DNA from: Breznakiella homolactica | GTDB taxonomy: Bacteria; Spirochaetota; Spirochaetia; Treponematales; Breznakiellaceae | Reading direction: 5' to 3' | Length of the DNA: 64,000 nucleotides | NCBI RefSeq assembly: GCF_016616095.2 | Contig: NZ_CP067089.2 | Location: 3,162,001-3,226,000 of the forward strand | In this document: positions 32,516-41,708 of the stretch, in pieces | How positions within the stretch are numbered: the first letter of the stretch is position 1 | How the letters are laid out: each line of letters starts with the position of its first letter | Program-made: the position numbers and the translations under genes | Notes under the pieces: generated by a model | Told to the model about the DNA's origin: nothing | Database searches by the model: none | Seen by the model: only the letters and a program-made list of their open reading frames with translations

Positions 32516-33952
32516 ATGGCCGATATCGTCCTTGCCGCGATCAACGCCAAGTGGATACATCCCTCCCTGGCGCTGCGGCTGCTAAAAGCCAATCTCCGGG
32601 AACTCGAAGACCGGACGGAAATTCTCGAATTTGCCCTGCGCCAGCCGCTGGATGAAAAGGTCCTTCCCATTCTTTCAGCATCACCGAAAATCCTGGGACT
32701 GTCCGTGTATATTTGGAACCACCGGGCAACCCTGGAACTGCTGGAGGCCCTTGCCGCGGCCTGGGAAGCGGAAGGCCGGGAACGGCCTTTGATTGTTCTG
32801 GGCGGACCCGAAGCCGCGTATCTTTCCGCGGATTCCGGCCTGGCTGCCGCCGCGGACTGGATCTTCCGGGGAGAAGGGGAACACGGATTCCGGGATCTGT
32901 GCCGCTCTTTCCTTGGAGGACCGGAGAAGTCCGGAGCCTCGGGGAAATCCGCCGGCTTCGCGTTATCACCGCATATAAAAGCTATTGACGGAAAGTTTAT
33001 TGAGACCCATCCCGCGGATCCGGCTTCCGCCGATCCCGGATACCGGCTGTACACCGGGGAAGACCTGGCCAGGAAACTTACCTACGTGGAGGCTTCCCGG
33101 GGCTGTCCCTTCGGGTGCGAATTCTGCCTCAGTTCCCTGGACCGGTCGGTCAGGGATTTTCCTCTGGATGGATTCCTCACGGAAATGGATGGACTTATCC
33201 GCCGGGGAGGGCGGTCATTCAAATTTCTTGACCGGACCTTTAACCTCGATACGGACCGGGCCCGGAGGGTTATGGAATTTTTCCTTGACCGCCTTACTCC
33301 CGGTATGTTCGTTCACTTTGAAATGGTCCCGTCCCGGTTCCCCCGGGAACTCCGGGAACTGCTCACCCGTTTTCCGGCGGGCAGCCTCAGACTGGAAGTG
33401 GGCATACAGACTTTTAATCCCGAAACCGCCCGGGCTATCGGACGGCCCAGCAGCCCCGAGCTGGAACTGGAAAATTTTGAATTCCTCAGGAATAATACCG
33501 CCGCCATTGTCCACGCCGACCTTATCGCGGGGCTCCCCGGTGAGGATTTCGTCTCCTTTGCCGAAGGCTTTGACCGGCTCTGGATGGTCCGTCCCACGGA
33601 AATTCAGCTGGGAATCCTCAAGCTGCTGCCGGGGACACCCCTGGCGCGGCATACGGTTCCCTTTGGCATGGTGTATTCTCCCGAACCTCCCTATGAAGTA
33701 ATCGAGACCGCGGCGCTGCCCCGGAAAGACCTTGACCGGATAAAGAACTTTGCCCGGTTCTGGGAACTCATCGTAAACCGGGGCCATTTTGAGGATCTTG
33801 GCAGCCGCCTTTTTCCCGAAGGCCGGCGGATTTTTGGGGATTTCATGAACCTGTCGGACCGGCTTCTGGCGCGGTTCGGCAAAAACTGGGGAATTGACCG
33901 GGCGGCGCTCCGGGCCGCCCTGGAAGAAGAAGCGGCCCTCAGGGCACCGTAG
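32516..33952 (+). CDS. B12-binding-domain radical SAM protein with DUF4080
   Basis: 478 residues. The N-terminal 150 form a cobalamin-binding-like Rossmann domain (IVLAAINAKWIHPSLALRLL, then LIVLGGPEAAYLSADSG). The radical SAM cluster motif CPFGCEFC lies near residues 199-206. The barrel continues with FKFLDRTFNLD and LRLEVGIQTFN. The C-terminal part resembles DUF4080. The substrate is unknown; related proteins often are methylthiolases or tRNA/metabolite modifiers. Its 3' end overlaps the convergent lipoprotein gene by 14 bp. Confidence 0.88.
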   Translation: MADIVLAAINAKWIHPSLALRLLKANLRELEDRTEILEFALRQPLDEKVLPILSASPKILGLSVYIWNHRATLELLEALAAAWEAEGRERPLIVLGGPEAAYLSADSGLAAAADWIFRGEGEHGFRDLCRSFLGGPEKSGASGKSAGFALSPHIKAIDGKFIETHPADPASADPGYRLYTGEDLARKLTYVEASRGCPFGCEFCLSSLDRSVRDFPLDGFLTEMDGLIRRGGRSFKFLDRTFNLDTDRARRVMEFFLDRLTPGMFVHFEMVPSRFPRELRELLTRFPAGSLRLEVGIQTFNPETARAIGRPSSPELELENFEFLRNNTAAIVHADLIAGLPGEDFVSFAEGFDRLWMVRPTEIQLGILKLLPGTPLARHTVPFGMVYSPEPPYEVIETAALPRKDLDRIKNFARFWELIVNRGHFEDLGSRLFPEGRRIFGDFMNLSDRLLARFGKNWGIDRAALRAALEEEAALRAP

Positions 33953-36473
33953 CCATGAAAATGATAGATTCTTTCTTCATGAACTGCTTCTTTTTAATGA
34001 TAAATTCCTCCCCGTCATAGGTGATGGTCACTTCCAGGGGTTTGCCGTCCTTGATTAATGGCGAAACCGTTTTTTCGAAAAGCGCTCTGCTGCTGTCGGA
34101 GGAGCCGACGGAAATCACATGGATCAGGGCCTTGAGGTTGTAATGTTTCTCTTCCGGGGGTTTCCCCTCACGGCCGTAGATCTCCCGGGCAATCTCCAGG
34201 GGTTCGACCAGAACGGAAAAGGCGGGTTCTTCCCCGACCTGCAGGTTCCAGCCCATGAAATCCCCCTCCAGCACTGAATGGTTCAGCATCGCGGAACCAA
34301 CGGTGTTCCCGAACCGGAAGGTGCCATCCAGGTCCATGGGCAGGCCACCCACTTTCCAGTACCCTTCGCTGGTTTCGGCGTAACCCGGAGGCAAGGCGGC
34401 TTCCGGTTCTCCGTCGGCAAGCTGTTCCGCCACTTCGGAATAGCTCCGGATCCGGAGATCCAGAAGCTCCAGCAGTTTTTTATCCATCCAGATCCGGGAA
34501 TCCGAGATATGGGACGCATAGGCGTCATTGGCGGTCATGATGTCACCGCCGAACCGGGTGATGGTATAAATTTTCGGAACATCAATACGGTAGATCAGGG
34601 TGATATGGGTTATAAAATCAATCGCCGAGTAGGCGATGCGGGAACGGGACGCCGACCGCTTGATGCTTTCAAAATTACTGATCCGTTCTTTCAGCTCTTT
34701 CTGCAGGGCCTTGTTCAATTCAATTTTATTCTGAATCTCCGCGTACTGGTTCCGCTGGAATACCGGTCCGCCCTGGACTATCAGATCCTCGGAATTGTAC
34801 CGGGTAACTTCCTCAAATTCTCCCAGAACCCATGAACGGTTGAATTCCGGCAGGTATTCGGAAACATCCCCGGCGGTCAAAAACATGATGCTGCCGGAAT
34901 CACTGGATTTCTGGGACTGCATAAGCAAATAATCGGTTCCCGCTTCCATAATGTAATGGAACAGTTTTTTATCACTGTCACCGATCCGCTGCTCCAGTTC
35001 CTGTTTGAAACTCTCCGAAAGCCCGTCCATCGCGTCCGGGGGAATATCCAGGGTAACAAAAAATATCTTCGGCGGGCCGTTCCTGCCGGGGAGGTAATCC
35101 CGCTTGAGGTAGGTCCACATTTCAACGGGGTGGAGCAGGATCGTGCAGGTTTCGTTGTTCCAGGTTATGCGGAGATCGCATTCACCTTCAAAAAGATTGA
35201 AATTGGGAATTTCATACAACCACTCGGAATCTTTTGTATCACCGTTCCAGAGATATCCCCGCATGGCCGTATCTATGGACGGACCCCGTTCGCCCTTCCC
35301 ATCAGGGTACGATCCGGTATCGAGAAAATCATCGGCGGCAAATTCCAGGGGAGCCTCAACGAAACGCCAGGTATTCTCAAAGATAGGTTTTGACCAATAA
35401 CCGGTTTTTCCCTGGGCATCGATTCCTCCGACCCGGAGTTCCCGGGCGGCATTGCCCTGGCCGTTCTGGAGAATGGTTATGTGCCGGGTAAGCCGGGCCT
35501 GTCCCGGCAGGGTGATAGGAAACTGTTTGAGCCATGTTTCCGAAGGAAGGCCCCAGGCCGTGAGGTTGGACCGGTAATTGGTTCCCGGAAGATTCGATTT
35601 ATAGGGAACATACGTATATTTGAAAAACATGGGATCGCAGCCGATGATGTCAAAATCAGCCAGCCGCGTATACATTTCCCCGGCCTCATTGATGAGAAAA
35701 AGCGTGGATGCGCTCGCGGACATCGCCGCGGCCTTAAAGCTCCCCCGTTCCGGGCCGATATAGTTCCGGCTGAAGTCCGAGGGCAGGCCCGTATCGCCGT
35801 AGCAGATTTCCTGTCCATCCTCCAGCAGTATATATGTGGTGGCGATTTCCTGGGTTCCGTTGTGGTGCTGGTTGCCGAAGGGATCTTCATACCATAAGAC
35901 CTGGGCGTTGCGCTTGCCCATGGCCCAGGCAACATTGCCGGCGGTCCGCTTGTCGATATACAGTGGTTCCACCGCCGGCCAGCCCTGGCCGTCGAACCAT
36001 TCGTTGTTCTTCCGGGAAAAGATCCAGTCGAAACAGATACGGTAGAACTGCCCGTCCGAGGACAGGGCTACCAGCTCATCCGCGTCAGCGGAAATTTCCA
36101 CAATCGCCCGGGGATCGCGGAATTTCTTGTTTGAACTGTTGTTGGGGAGCCCGGTTTTCATGAACAGTATCCAGTCCCGGGGCCCGGATTCCGGGGTGAT
36201 CCCCTTATACCAGATAAGTCCGTCCTTAACCACGTAATAGTGGTAGGTATTAAAGCTCTGGGTCCGTGTTTTTAAATATACCGCATCGGGAAATTCACCG
36301 TTGATATCTTCTTTTTCATAATTATCCCGGGGAAACCCCTGCATATTGGCCATGTGGGGATTGGTCGCTTCACTGGACTTTCCCCCGGATGCGCAGGACC
36401 CGAGCAGCGGGAATAGTGCGATAGTACACAAAAGCAGCAGCAAATTGTGTAATTTTACGGTATTTCTCTTCAT
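33939..36473 (-). CDS. Large lipoprotein of unknown function (844 aa)
   Basis: From the ATG at 36473 the protein has a lipoprotein signal (LLLLLCTIALFPLLGSC). The mature part contains repeated strand-turn-strand units with W/Y/F-rich ends such as VVKDGLIWYKGI, ALSSDGQFYRICFDW, LLEDGQEICYGD and INEAGEMYTRL, suggesting a beta-propeller in the first half. The second half is a mixed domain with a helical stretch (QNKIELNKALQKELKERISNF). I do not recognise a family. Likely outer-membrane or periplasmic. Its promoter gives a near-leaderless transcript. Confidence 0.75.
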   Translation of the reverse strand: MKRNTVKLHNLLLLLCTIALFPLLGSCASGGKSSEATNPHMANMQGFPRDNYEKEDINGEFPDAVYLKTRTQSFNTYHYYVVKDGLIWYKGITPESGPRDWILFMKTGLPNNSSNKKFRDPRAIVEISADADELVALSSDGQFYRICFDWIFSRKNNEWFDGQGWPAVEPLYIDKRTAGNVAWAMGKRNAQVLWYEDPFGNQHHNGTQEIATTYILLEDGQEICYGDTGLPSDFSRNYIGPERGSFKAAAMSASASTLFLINEAGEMYTRLADFDIIGCDPMFFKYTYVPYKSNLPGTNYRSNLTAWGLPSETWLKQFPITLPGQARLTRHITILQNGQGNAARELRVGGIDAQGKTGYWSKPIFENTWRFVEAPLEFAADDFLDTGSYPDGKGERGPSIDTAMRGYLWNGDTKDSEWLYEIPNFNLFEGECDLRITWNNETCTILLHPVEMWTYLKRDYLPGRNGPPKIFFVTLDIPPDAMDGLSESFKQELEQRIGDSDKKLFHYIMEAGTDYLLMQSQKSSDSGSIMFLTAGDVSEYLPEFNRSWVLGEFEEVTRYNSEDLIVQGGPVFQRNQYAEIQNKIELNKALQKELKERISNFESIKRSASRSRIAYSAIDFITHITLIYRIDVPKIYTITRFGGDIMTANDAYASHISDSRIWMDKKLLELLDLRIRSYSEVAEQLADGEPEAALPPGYAETSEGYWKVGGLPMDLDGTFRFGNTVGSAMLNHSVLEGDFMGWNLQVGEEPAFSVLVEPLEIAREIYGREGKPPEEKHYNLKALIHVISVGSSDSSRALFEKTVSPLIKDGKPLEVTITYDGEEFIIKKKQFMKKESIIFMATVP

Positions 36474-36480
36474 ATTAAGA

Positions 36481-36509
36481 AGTATAGTAAAAAAATCCAG
36501 TCCAGCCAA
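36481..36509 (-). promoter_or_regulatory. Promoter of the large lipoprotein gene
   Basis: On the minus strand TTGGCT (36509-36504), 17 bases, then TATACT (36486-36481). The predicted transcript starts about at the ATG (36473). Confidence 0.6.
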
Positions 36510-36546
36510 TTAAGTTACCGCTGTTTGTGCATACCGCAGTTTTGTA

Positions 36547-37305
36547 TTACGTGAACAATCCCGACAGGTACGCTTCCAGATTGACCTTAATCGGCATAAG
36601 ATACAGGTTGAAGTTGTTGGCGGTGCAGTAATTGAGGACCCTCCGGCCGAAATCCACGTTCCAGTAAAGGTCCGGTTTAAAATGCTTCGGAAATACCGCG
36701 CGGTTCCGGGATTCCCAGTAGCCGCGGCTCGATTCGGTGAGCACCGGAGAAATGCCCCAGAAGACATTTTTGCCCTCAAGATATTCAGCGTAAATTTCGA
36801 GAAGCCGGAGATCAAAAAAAGGCTGGCTCATGAAACCCGCGGCCCCGGCGTCTTCCTTTTCCTTAAGATAATCAAGCTCGAACCGTATATTTGATCGGTA
36901 GGGATCAAAGGCGCCGTAAATTTCGATGCCGGGCATTTCCTTTTTAAGTTTTCTGATAAAGGGAACCGTTTCCGTGGGATAGGTCCGGTGCCCCGGATCC
37001 TTGGGAGGATCCCCGGCAATCACCAGAACCTTGGTAATACCTCTGGAGGAGAAGAATTCCCGGTGGGGAAAGGGCTGATCCAGATCAAAGTCAATTGCCC
37101 TGAGGTGGGGAATAAAACCGAATGGGCGGGGCTTATCCGGTCCTGCGCCTGCGTCCAGTATATCGTTGGCTTCCCAGGAACGGATAGAAAAACGGAGCAG
37201 ATCCGGAACATTGATGTGGCTGATCCGGGGAAAAGCCAGCGCGGCGGCGGCGCCGCTTTCCAGGGCTTCCCGGTCCCGGGGGACTATTTCGAGGGAAACA
37301 AGCAT
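36547..37305 (-). CDS. metF: Methylenetetrahydrofolate reductase-like protein
   Basis: 252 residues, shorter than usual MetF (~290). The MTHFR barrel pattern is present: LVSLEIVPRD with the catalytic Glu, RGITKVLVIAGDPPKDPG, EIYGAFDPYR and AGAAGFMSQPFFD with the conserved Gln. It would reduce 5,10-methylene-THF to 5-methyl-THF for methionine synthesis, or act in a related one-carbon route. It overlaps the stop of the thioesterase gene by one base (TGATG), so it is co-translated with it. Confidence 0.82.
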   Translation of the reverse strand: MLVSLEIVPRDREALESGAAAALAFPRISHINVPDLLRFSIRSWEANDILDAGAGPDKPRPFGFIPHLRAIDFDLDQPFPHREFFSSRGITKVLVIAGDPPKDPGHRTYPTETVPFIRKLKKEMPGIEIYGAFDPYRSNIRFELDYLKEKEDAGAAGFMSQPFFDLRLLEIYAEYLEGKNVFWGISPVLTESSRGYWESRNRAVFPKHFKPDLYWNVDFGRRVLNYCTANNFNLYLMPIKVNLEAYLSGLFT

Positions 37306-38048
37306 CAGGCACCGGTCCAGAGTTCCGCCCGGAAGGCAACCAGGCCGCTGTCCTGGTGCCTGCCCTCAACGGCGATGGTATCGGGTTTATCTCCCGCGGG
37401 CCCCGCCCAGATTTCGGAGGTTTCCCCGGGGAGGATTTCGGAAATATAATTGATATCCAGGCGCATCTGCCGGGCGGCGTACAGCAATTCCGGGTCCAGA
37501 ATATCCTGTATCCACTGGACATACCGGGCGTTGTTAACGTGTCCGTTGTAATCTATATCGGAATACGCGGCGTTCCGTTCGGTTTTTTTTGAGAGACCCT
37601 CGATGACGTCAAGGCCGCGGGCGCCGTCGGGCAGGGAATCGATGCCCTCGTTTTTCGGCATGTTTTCCATTACGGACTGCGGCCTGAGGGGGCGTTTTTT
37701 CGCCACATCGAGGACAACCCAGCCGCTGCGGCCCTTAACAACAGGTATATCGGATTCATCCCTGATATCGTAATCCCTCACGGCAAAAAGTTTCTCCGCC
37801 CCCCGGGGCCAGGTTCTGACCTTTATGGGTTCCCCCAGCCTGGGCCGGCGTTCGAGCATGACCGACATTCTCGACAGAATCCATGCCTGTCCGGTCCTTT
37901 CCAGGGCTTCCCTTCCGACACCCAGATGTTCCGCGTGGGCAATGGCAACTTCCTGAAAAAAGTCGAATGTCCCCGAAAGCGTGAGCCGGTCGGTTTTATC
38001 CACATCCCAGAACCGCATAGGAAAAGATTCCTGCCAAATATCAATCAT
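37305..38048 (-). CDS. FatA-type acyl-ACP thioesterase, second copy
   Basis: 247 residues from the ATG at 38048 with TTGGAG upstream. The double hot-dog layout shows FPMRFWDVDKTDRLTLSG at the start and YSDIDYNGHVNNARYVQWI as the conserved D-x-N-x-HVNN segment. It is clearly a member of the same family as 7534-8268 but not a close copy. It releases free fatty acids from acyl-ACP. It is joined to metF in one operon. Confidence 0.88.
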   Translation of the reverse strand: MIDIWQESFPMRFWDVDKTDRLTLSGTFDFFQEVAIAHAEHLGVGREALERTGQAWILSRMSVMLERRPRLGEPIKVRTWPRGAEKLFAVRDYDIRDESDIPVVKGRSGWVVLDVAKKRPLRPQSVMENMPKNEGIDSLPDGARGLDVIEGLSKKTERNAAYSDIDYNGHVNNARYVQWIQDILDPELLYAARQMRLDINYISEILPGETSEIWAGPAGDKPDTIAVEGRHQDSGLVAFRAELWTGA

Positions 38049-38100
38049 TTTTTTACTCCAAGGTTTTATTTTGATTAAAATACTATAAAAATTCAATATT

Positions 38101-38210
38101 GAGGGGGAAGTACAGAGACTGAAAATCCGGAAAACACCCGAGGAGTACCGGTTCTGTTTTTATATGACATCCGGCGTTACCAGTACGGTACGGAGGTTTT
38201 CCGGTATAGA
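38101..38210. repeat. Nested palindromic element E12 (degenerate type B)
   Basis: The arms CCGGAAAAC (38127-38135) and GTTTTCCGG (38196-38204) and the segment TTTTTATATGACATCCGGCGTTACCAGTA correspond to the right half of E9, while the left half of the core is missing. It follows the thioesterase start region and precedes the dsrE promoter (TATAAT near 38286). Confidence 0.6.
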
Positions 38211-38329
38211 TACAACAAATATATAGAAAAGAAACCATTTTTCATGGCAATCGCAGAATTTTGATTGTACCGGGGATTTATTCAGATATAATTGTATAGT
38301 AGATAAAACAATGTAAAAAGAGGAAATTC

Positions 38330-38677
38330 ATGGCGGTAAAAGTTATTTTTCATGTGGATGAAAACCACAAATGGGAGCTTGCGCTGAAAAACGCAGGCAA
38401 TTTGCTCAAAGCTGTCGGCAAAAACGAGGCCCGGGCGGAAATTCTCGCCAATGCCGAGGCGGTCGGGTTTTACCGGAAAAAAGACCACAACAAGGAAACC
38501 GCCGAGTTGATGGATGATCTCCACGAAATGGGAATAATCTTTAAGGCCTGCAACAACGCCCTGGGGAATTTTAAAATCAGCAAGGATGATATTTTTCCCT
38601 TTGTAAAGATCGTTCCCGTGGGGGTGCTTGACCTGGCCCTTAAGCAGGATGAAGGATACGCCTACATAAAGCCGTAA
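38330..38677 (+). CDS. DsrE/DsrF-like protein
   Basis: 115 residues, AGAGGAAA before the ATG. The DsrE fold pattern is seen in VKVIFHVDENHKWELALKNAGNLL, IEILANAEAVGFY-like strand, LHEMGIIFKACNNALGNFKI and the C-terminal IVPVGVLDLALKQDEGYAYIKP. A cysteine in the KACNNAL segment sits where DsrE-type proteins carry their sulfur-relay Cys. Its partner proteins are absent, so it may act as a small sulfur carrier or a ligand-binding protein. Confidence 0.85.
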   Translation: MAVKVIFHVDENHKWELALKNAGNLLKAVGKNEARAEILANAEAVGFYRKKDHNKETAELMDDLHEMGIIFKACNNALGNFKISKDDIFPFVKIVPVGVLDLALKQDEGYAYIKP

Positions 38678-38739
38678 CTCATTACCGGGCAAAGAAATCT
38701 TTGGCAGCCGGGTTGAGGACCTGCCTGCAGGACAACGGT

Positions 38740-39087
38740 TCAGCGCTTTTTGAAAAACAGAAAGTACAGGCCTTCTATGGACATGCGGCCGGTGTCGTTG
38801 ATCCGGTAATCTCCGTAGGAATCACCGTTAAGAAACAGGGTGCTGTCCCGGGTTTCATAGGAATAGTGCCCCGCGAGGCCGGCGTTTTCGAAAACCGAAC
38901 CGCTCAGGACCGCCGATTCGCCGGTAAACAGTATCTGCGCGTTTTCTCCGTGGTACAGTTCCTGCCATACACCCGGCAGGGAAGGGTCGCTGCCTGACAA
39001 ATCCGGGGCTGTCGCGCTGTCGCAGGCCGTTAAAAATACACAGCACAGCACAACAATGAGAATTCCGGCATGCGTCGTCTTTTTCAT
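38740..39087 (-). CDS. Small lipoprotein of unknown function (115 aa)
   Basis: Start at the ATG at 39087 (MKKTTHAGILIV). The lipobox is VFLTAC, giving a mature protein that begins with Cys-Asp. The mature part, about 90 residues, shows alternating strands (VWQELYHGENAQILFTGES, AGHYSYETRDSTLFLNGDS) resembling small beta-barrel lipoproteins. I do not recognise the family. It stands alone between dsrE and the lacI-type gene. Confidence 0.75.
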   Translation of the reverse strand: MKKTTHAGILIVVLCCVFLTACDSATAPDLSGSDPSLPGVWQELYHGENAQILFTGESAVLSGSVFENAGLAGHYSYETRDSTLFLNGDSYGDYRINDTGRMSIEGLYFLFFKKR

Positions 39088-39202
39088 GGGCACCCCGCTG
39101 CAACCGAAAAATCCGGTACGTACATAATAATGCATATACCGCAAAACCGCAATCTGCGCGGCCATGGATATTTTTGAGCTTTAATTCAGCCAAATAATAA
39201 AT

Positions 39203-39253
39203 TTGACAGATGTCATATGCTGTGGTATACTATTTTTAGTAAACTAGTTTACT
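39203..39253 (+). promoter_or_regulatory. Promoter and palindromic operator of the LacI-type operon
   Basis: TTGACA (39203-39208), 17 bases, TATACT (39226-39231) with an extended TGG. The perfect 16-bp palindrome AGTAAACTAGTTTACT (39238-39253) begins at the expected transcript start, the usual place for a LacI-family repressor to block initiation. Confidence 0.8.
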
Positions 39254-39267
39254 AAAAGGAATTATCC

Positions 39268-40284
39268 ATGGGATCAGTGAATATTACCGAAGTCGCCCGC
39301 CAGGCGGGGGTATCAAAGGCGACGGTTTCCAATTTTCTGAACAAAAAATCGGATAAGCTTTCCGACGAAACCCGGGCAAGGATTGAGAAGGTTATCAGCG
39401 ATCTCAACTATATTCCGAGTTTCGGCGCCCGCCGGATGCTGAACAACCGGACCCAAACCATCGGGATAATTCTGGAGAACATGAGTATCCAGTCCATGTT
39501 CTCCATCGCCTTTTACGGCTTGGTCCATGCCGGAATCAGCGAAAGTTTCCAGGACCATAATTACCGTTCCCTGATCATTCCCATCTCGGAGAGTTTTTCC
39601 CGGGAAGGGGTGGATTATCTCAAGGAACTGAGCCGGGGTATGGTTGACGGATTTCTTCTTTTTAATATCCGCGAAAACGACCAGTACATCAAAGCCTTTG
39701 CGGAATTCAAAATTCCCTTTATGTGTTTCGGCCATGTGCAGGCGCAGAATGTGCCGAATTACGTTGGTACGGATTACCGGAACGGCGTTATAAAAGCGGT
39801 GGAGCATCTTTTTTCACACAACCTGAACAATATCGCCGTTTCCGCGGGCATTGAGGAATCCATTGTCGGAAGCCAGATTAAGGAAGGATTTATTGAAGCC
39901 CATAAAAAACACGGACGCAGCTGCAATCCGGCAAATGTGATAACCGGCAAGCGCGACCACGATGAGTCGGTTTACGATGAATGCCTCGCCCTGCTCAGTT
40001 CCGGTGAAAAACCGGACGCGTTTATCCTTTCGGAGAGCCACTACCATGACCTGGAGCGGGCGGCGAAAAAACTGGGACTAAAAATACCCGAGGACATTAA
40101 ATGTATCCTCTTCGCGTATTATCCCCGCACCGCTTCCGGAAAATTTACGTACCTCAAGGCGCCGCTGCACGATATCGGAAAAAGCGGAGCCGAGAATCTC
40201 ATAAAACTGATCAACGGCGAAAAAATAAAACCCTGCCTGTTCCCCCTGGAACTGGTGATGGGCCGTTCCTGCGGCTGCAGCTGA
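39268..40284 (+). CDS. LacI-family transcriptional regulator
   Basis: 338 residues. The helix-turn-helix with hinge is NITEVARQAGVSKATVSNFLN, then DLNYIPSFGARRM. The effector domain is a periplasmic-binding fold with TIGIILENMSIQS, DGFLLFNIREND and VPNYVGTDYRNGVIKAVEHL. AAAGGA precedes the ATG. It heads the operon of a binding protein, two permeases, a dehydratase and an aldolase, which it presumably represses until the sugar acid or its derivative is present. The palindrome at 39238 is its likely site, so it is autoregulated. Confidence 0.93.
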   Translation: MGSVNITEVARQAGVSKATVSNFLNKKSDKLSDETRARIEKVISDLNYIPSFGARRMLNNRTQTIGIILENMSIQSMFSIAFYGLVHAGISESFQDHNYRSLIIPISESFSREGVDYLKELSRGMVDGFLLFNIRENDQYIKAFAEFKIPFMCFGHVQAQNVPNYVGTDYRNGVIKAVEHLFSHNLNNIAVSAGIEESIVGSQIKEGFIEAHKKHGRSCNPANVITGKRDHDESVYDECLALLSSGEKPDAFILSESHYHDLERAAKKLGLKIPEDIKCILFAYYPRTASGKFTYLKAPLHDIGKSGAENLIKLINGEKIKPCLFPLELVMGRSCGCS

Positions 40285-40339
40285 TAAACCCGGCGGATTG
40301 TCCGCCTGTTTATATTAAGCATCAAAACGGAGGTCTTTA

Positions 40340-41599
40340 ATGAAGAGATTTGTATTGTGTTCGGTACTTGCCGCAATGTGCGCGGCTGTTTTTGCCGGCG
40401 GTTCCCAGGATGGGGCAAAGCTGGTGGTTTGGGATAAATCCGAATACGTTGCCGCTTATAATGAACAGTCAAAGGCGCGGCTTGAGGAATTCGGGAGAAA
40501 CAACAACATCGCCATTGAGTACGTCATTGTTCCGCCCAACGATCTCAGGTCAAAACTGTTCGCGGCTATTGAAGCGAAAAATCCCCCGGACATCGTGCTT
40601 ACCGACGACTTCCTGGCAAAGCAGTTCGCCGGGATGAACCAGCTGGCGGATGTTTCGGAAATCCTCAACGCGGTACCGTTCACCAAATCCGGCCGGGACC
40701 TGGCGTTTAACGAGGCGGGCAACTACGTGGTGCCCGTGGCCATGCTCGCCCCCGGGCTGTACCTCCGGAAGGATAAATGGGAAGCCGCGGGGCTGCCCTA
40801 TCCCAAAACCTGGCTGGAGCTGCTGGATCACGCGAGAAAGGTGAACGATCCGGCGAATGATTTTTACGCCCTGGGATACCCCATGGGCGCGTCCGGCGGC
40901 GGCGACGCGGAAGGCATGGTCCGTTCGGTGATACTTTCCTTCGGCGGGATTCCCGTGGACAAGGACGGCAAGGTTACGGTCAATTCGCCCCAGAGCCTGG
41001 AGGCCCTCAAGTATATCGCCCAGCTGTACCAGGAAAACCTCTGTCCGCCTTCGGCCATAACCTGGGATGACATGGGCAACAACACCGCCTACATCGCCGG
41101 TTCCGTCGGGGTCATCCAGAATTCCCCCAGCGTTTTTTCCCAGCTCAAAAGTGAAAACCCCGACCTGTACGGCAAGACCGCTATTCTGAGCTGGCCCTCC
41201 GGACCCGCGGGCAACTTTACCCTCACCGGCGGCAACGCCTATATCATCTTCAAGAACGGCAAGCAGACCGAAATGGCAAAGAAGTATATCACCGAATTCT
41301 TTGAGCTTGAATTCTACAAGAACCTGGTTATCCAGATGGGCGGCATGTGGCAGCCCGTGGTTGAAAAAGCCGACCTCGATCCCTTCTGGGAACTCCCGGA
41401 AAACAAGGGCTGGCTGGAAGCTTCCCGGGGCGGTGTCCCGAACACCCATCCCGCGCCGGCGAATGAGCTGACCACAAAAGCTTTCGCGGAGCAGCTCTGC
41501 GTCAAGGCGGTGCAGAAGATCGTCCTCCGGAATATGGATCCCCAGGCCGCTCTCAACGAACTTGAAGCCGACCTCAAGCGGGTGCTCAACCAGCGGTAA
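40340..41599 (+). CDS. ABC transporter solute-binding protein, family 1
   Basis: 419 residues, with GGAGG before the ATG and a signal peptide (CSVLAAMCAAVFAGG). The family-1 pattern is visible in AKLVVWDKSEYVAAYNEQSKARL, the central PYPKTWLELLDHARKVND and FKNGKQTEMAKKYITEFF. It would capture a carbohydrate or sugar acid in the periplasm. It belongs to the LacI-headed operon and feeds the permeases at 41709 and 42599. No ATPase is encoded here, so a shared MsmK/MsmX-type ATPase elsewhere must power it. Confidence 0.93.
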   Translation: MKRFVLCSVLAAMCAAVFAGGSQDGAKLVVWDKSEYVAAYNEQSKARLEEFGRNNNIAIEYVIVPPNDLRSKLFAAIEAKNPPDIVLTDDFLAKQFAGMNQLADVSEILNAVPFTKSGRDLAFNEAGNYVVPVAMLAPGLYLRKDKWEAAGLPYPKTWLELLDHARKVNDPANDFYALGYPMGASGGGDAEGMVRSVILSFGGIPVDKDGKVTVNSPQSLEALKYIAQLYQENLCPPSAITWDDMGNNTAYIAGSVGVIQNSPSVFSQLKSENPDLYGKTAILSWPSGPAGNFTLTGGNAYIIFKNGKQTEMAKKYITEFFELEFYKNLVIQMGGMWQPVVEKADLDPFWELPENKGWLEASRGGVPNTHPAPANELTTKAFAEQLCVKAVQKIVLRNMDPQAALNELEADLKRVLNQR

Positions 41600-41708
41600 T
41601 CCGTTTTACTGCGGACCGGGCAGCGGCGGCTGCCCGGCATTCGCTGCCTTTTTCCGGCGTCACCGCTGGTACGGAGGGCAGGTATTTTCTAACATCCCGG
41701 AGGTGCCC

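Noticed and set aside
4556-38210. Integron attC sites as an explanation for the palindromic elements
   Set aside because: The elements have paired ends and variable stems as attC sites do, but they lack the R-box GTTRRRY/RYYYAAC pair, lie between genes of both orientations and have no integrase nearby.
4556-38210. CRISPR array
   Set aside because: The repeats are large, palindromic and kilobases apart, without regular spacers; no cas genes are seen.
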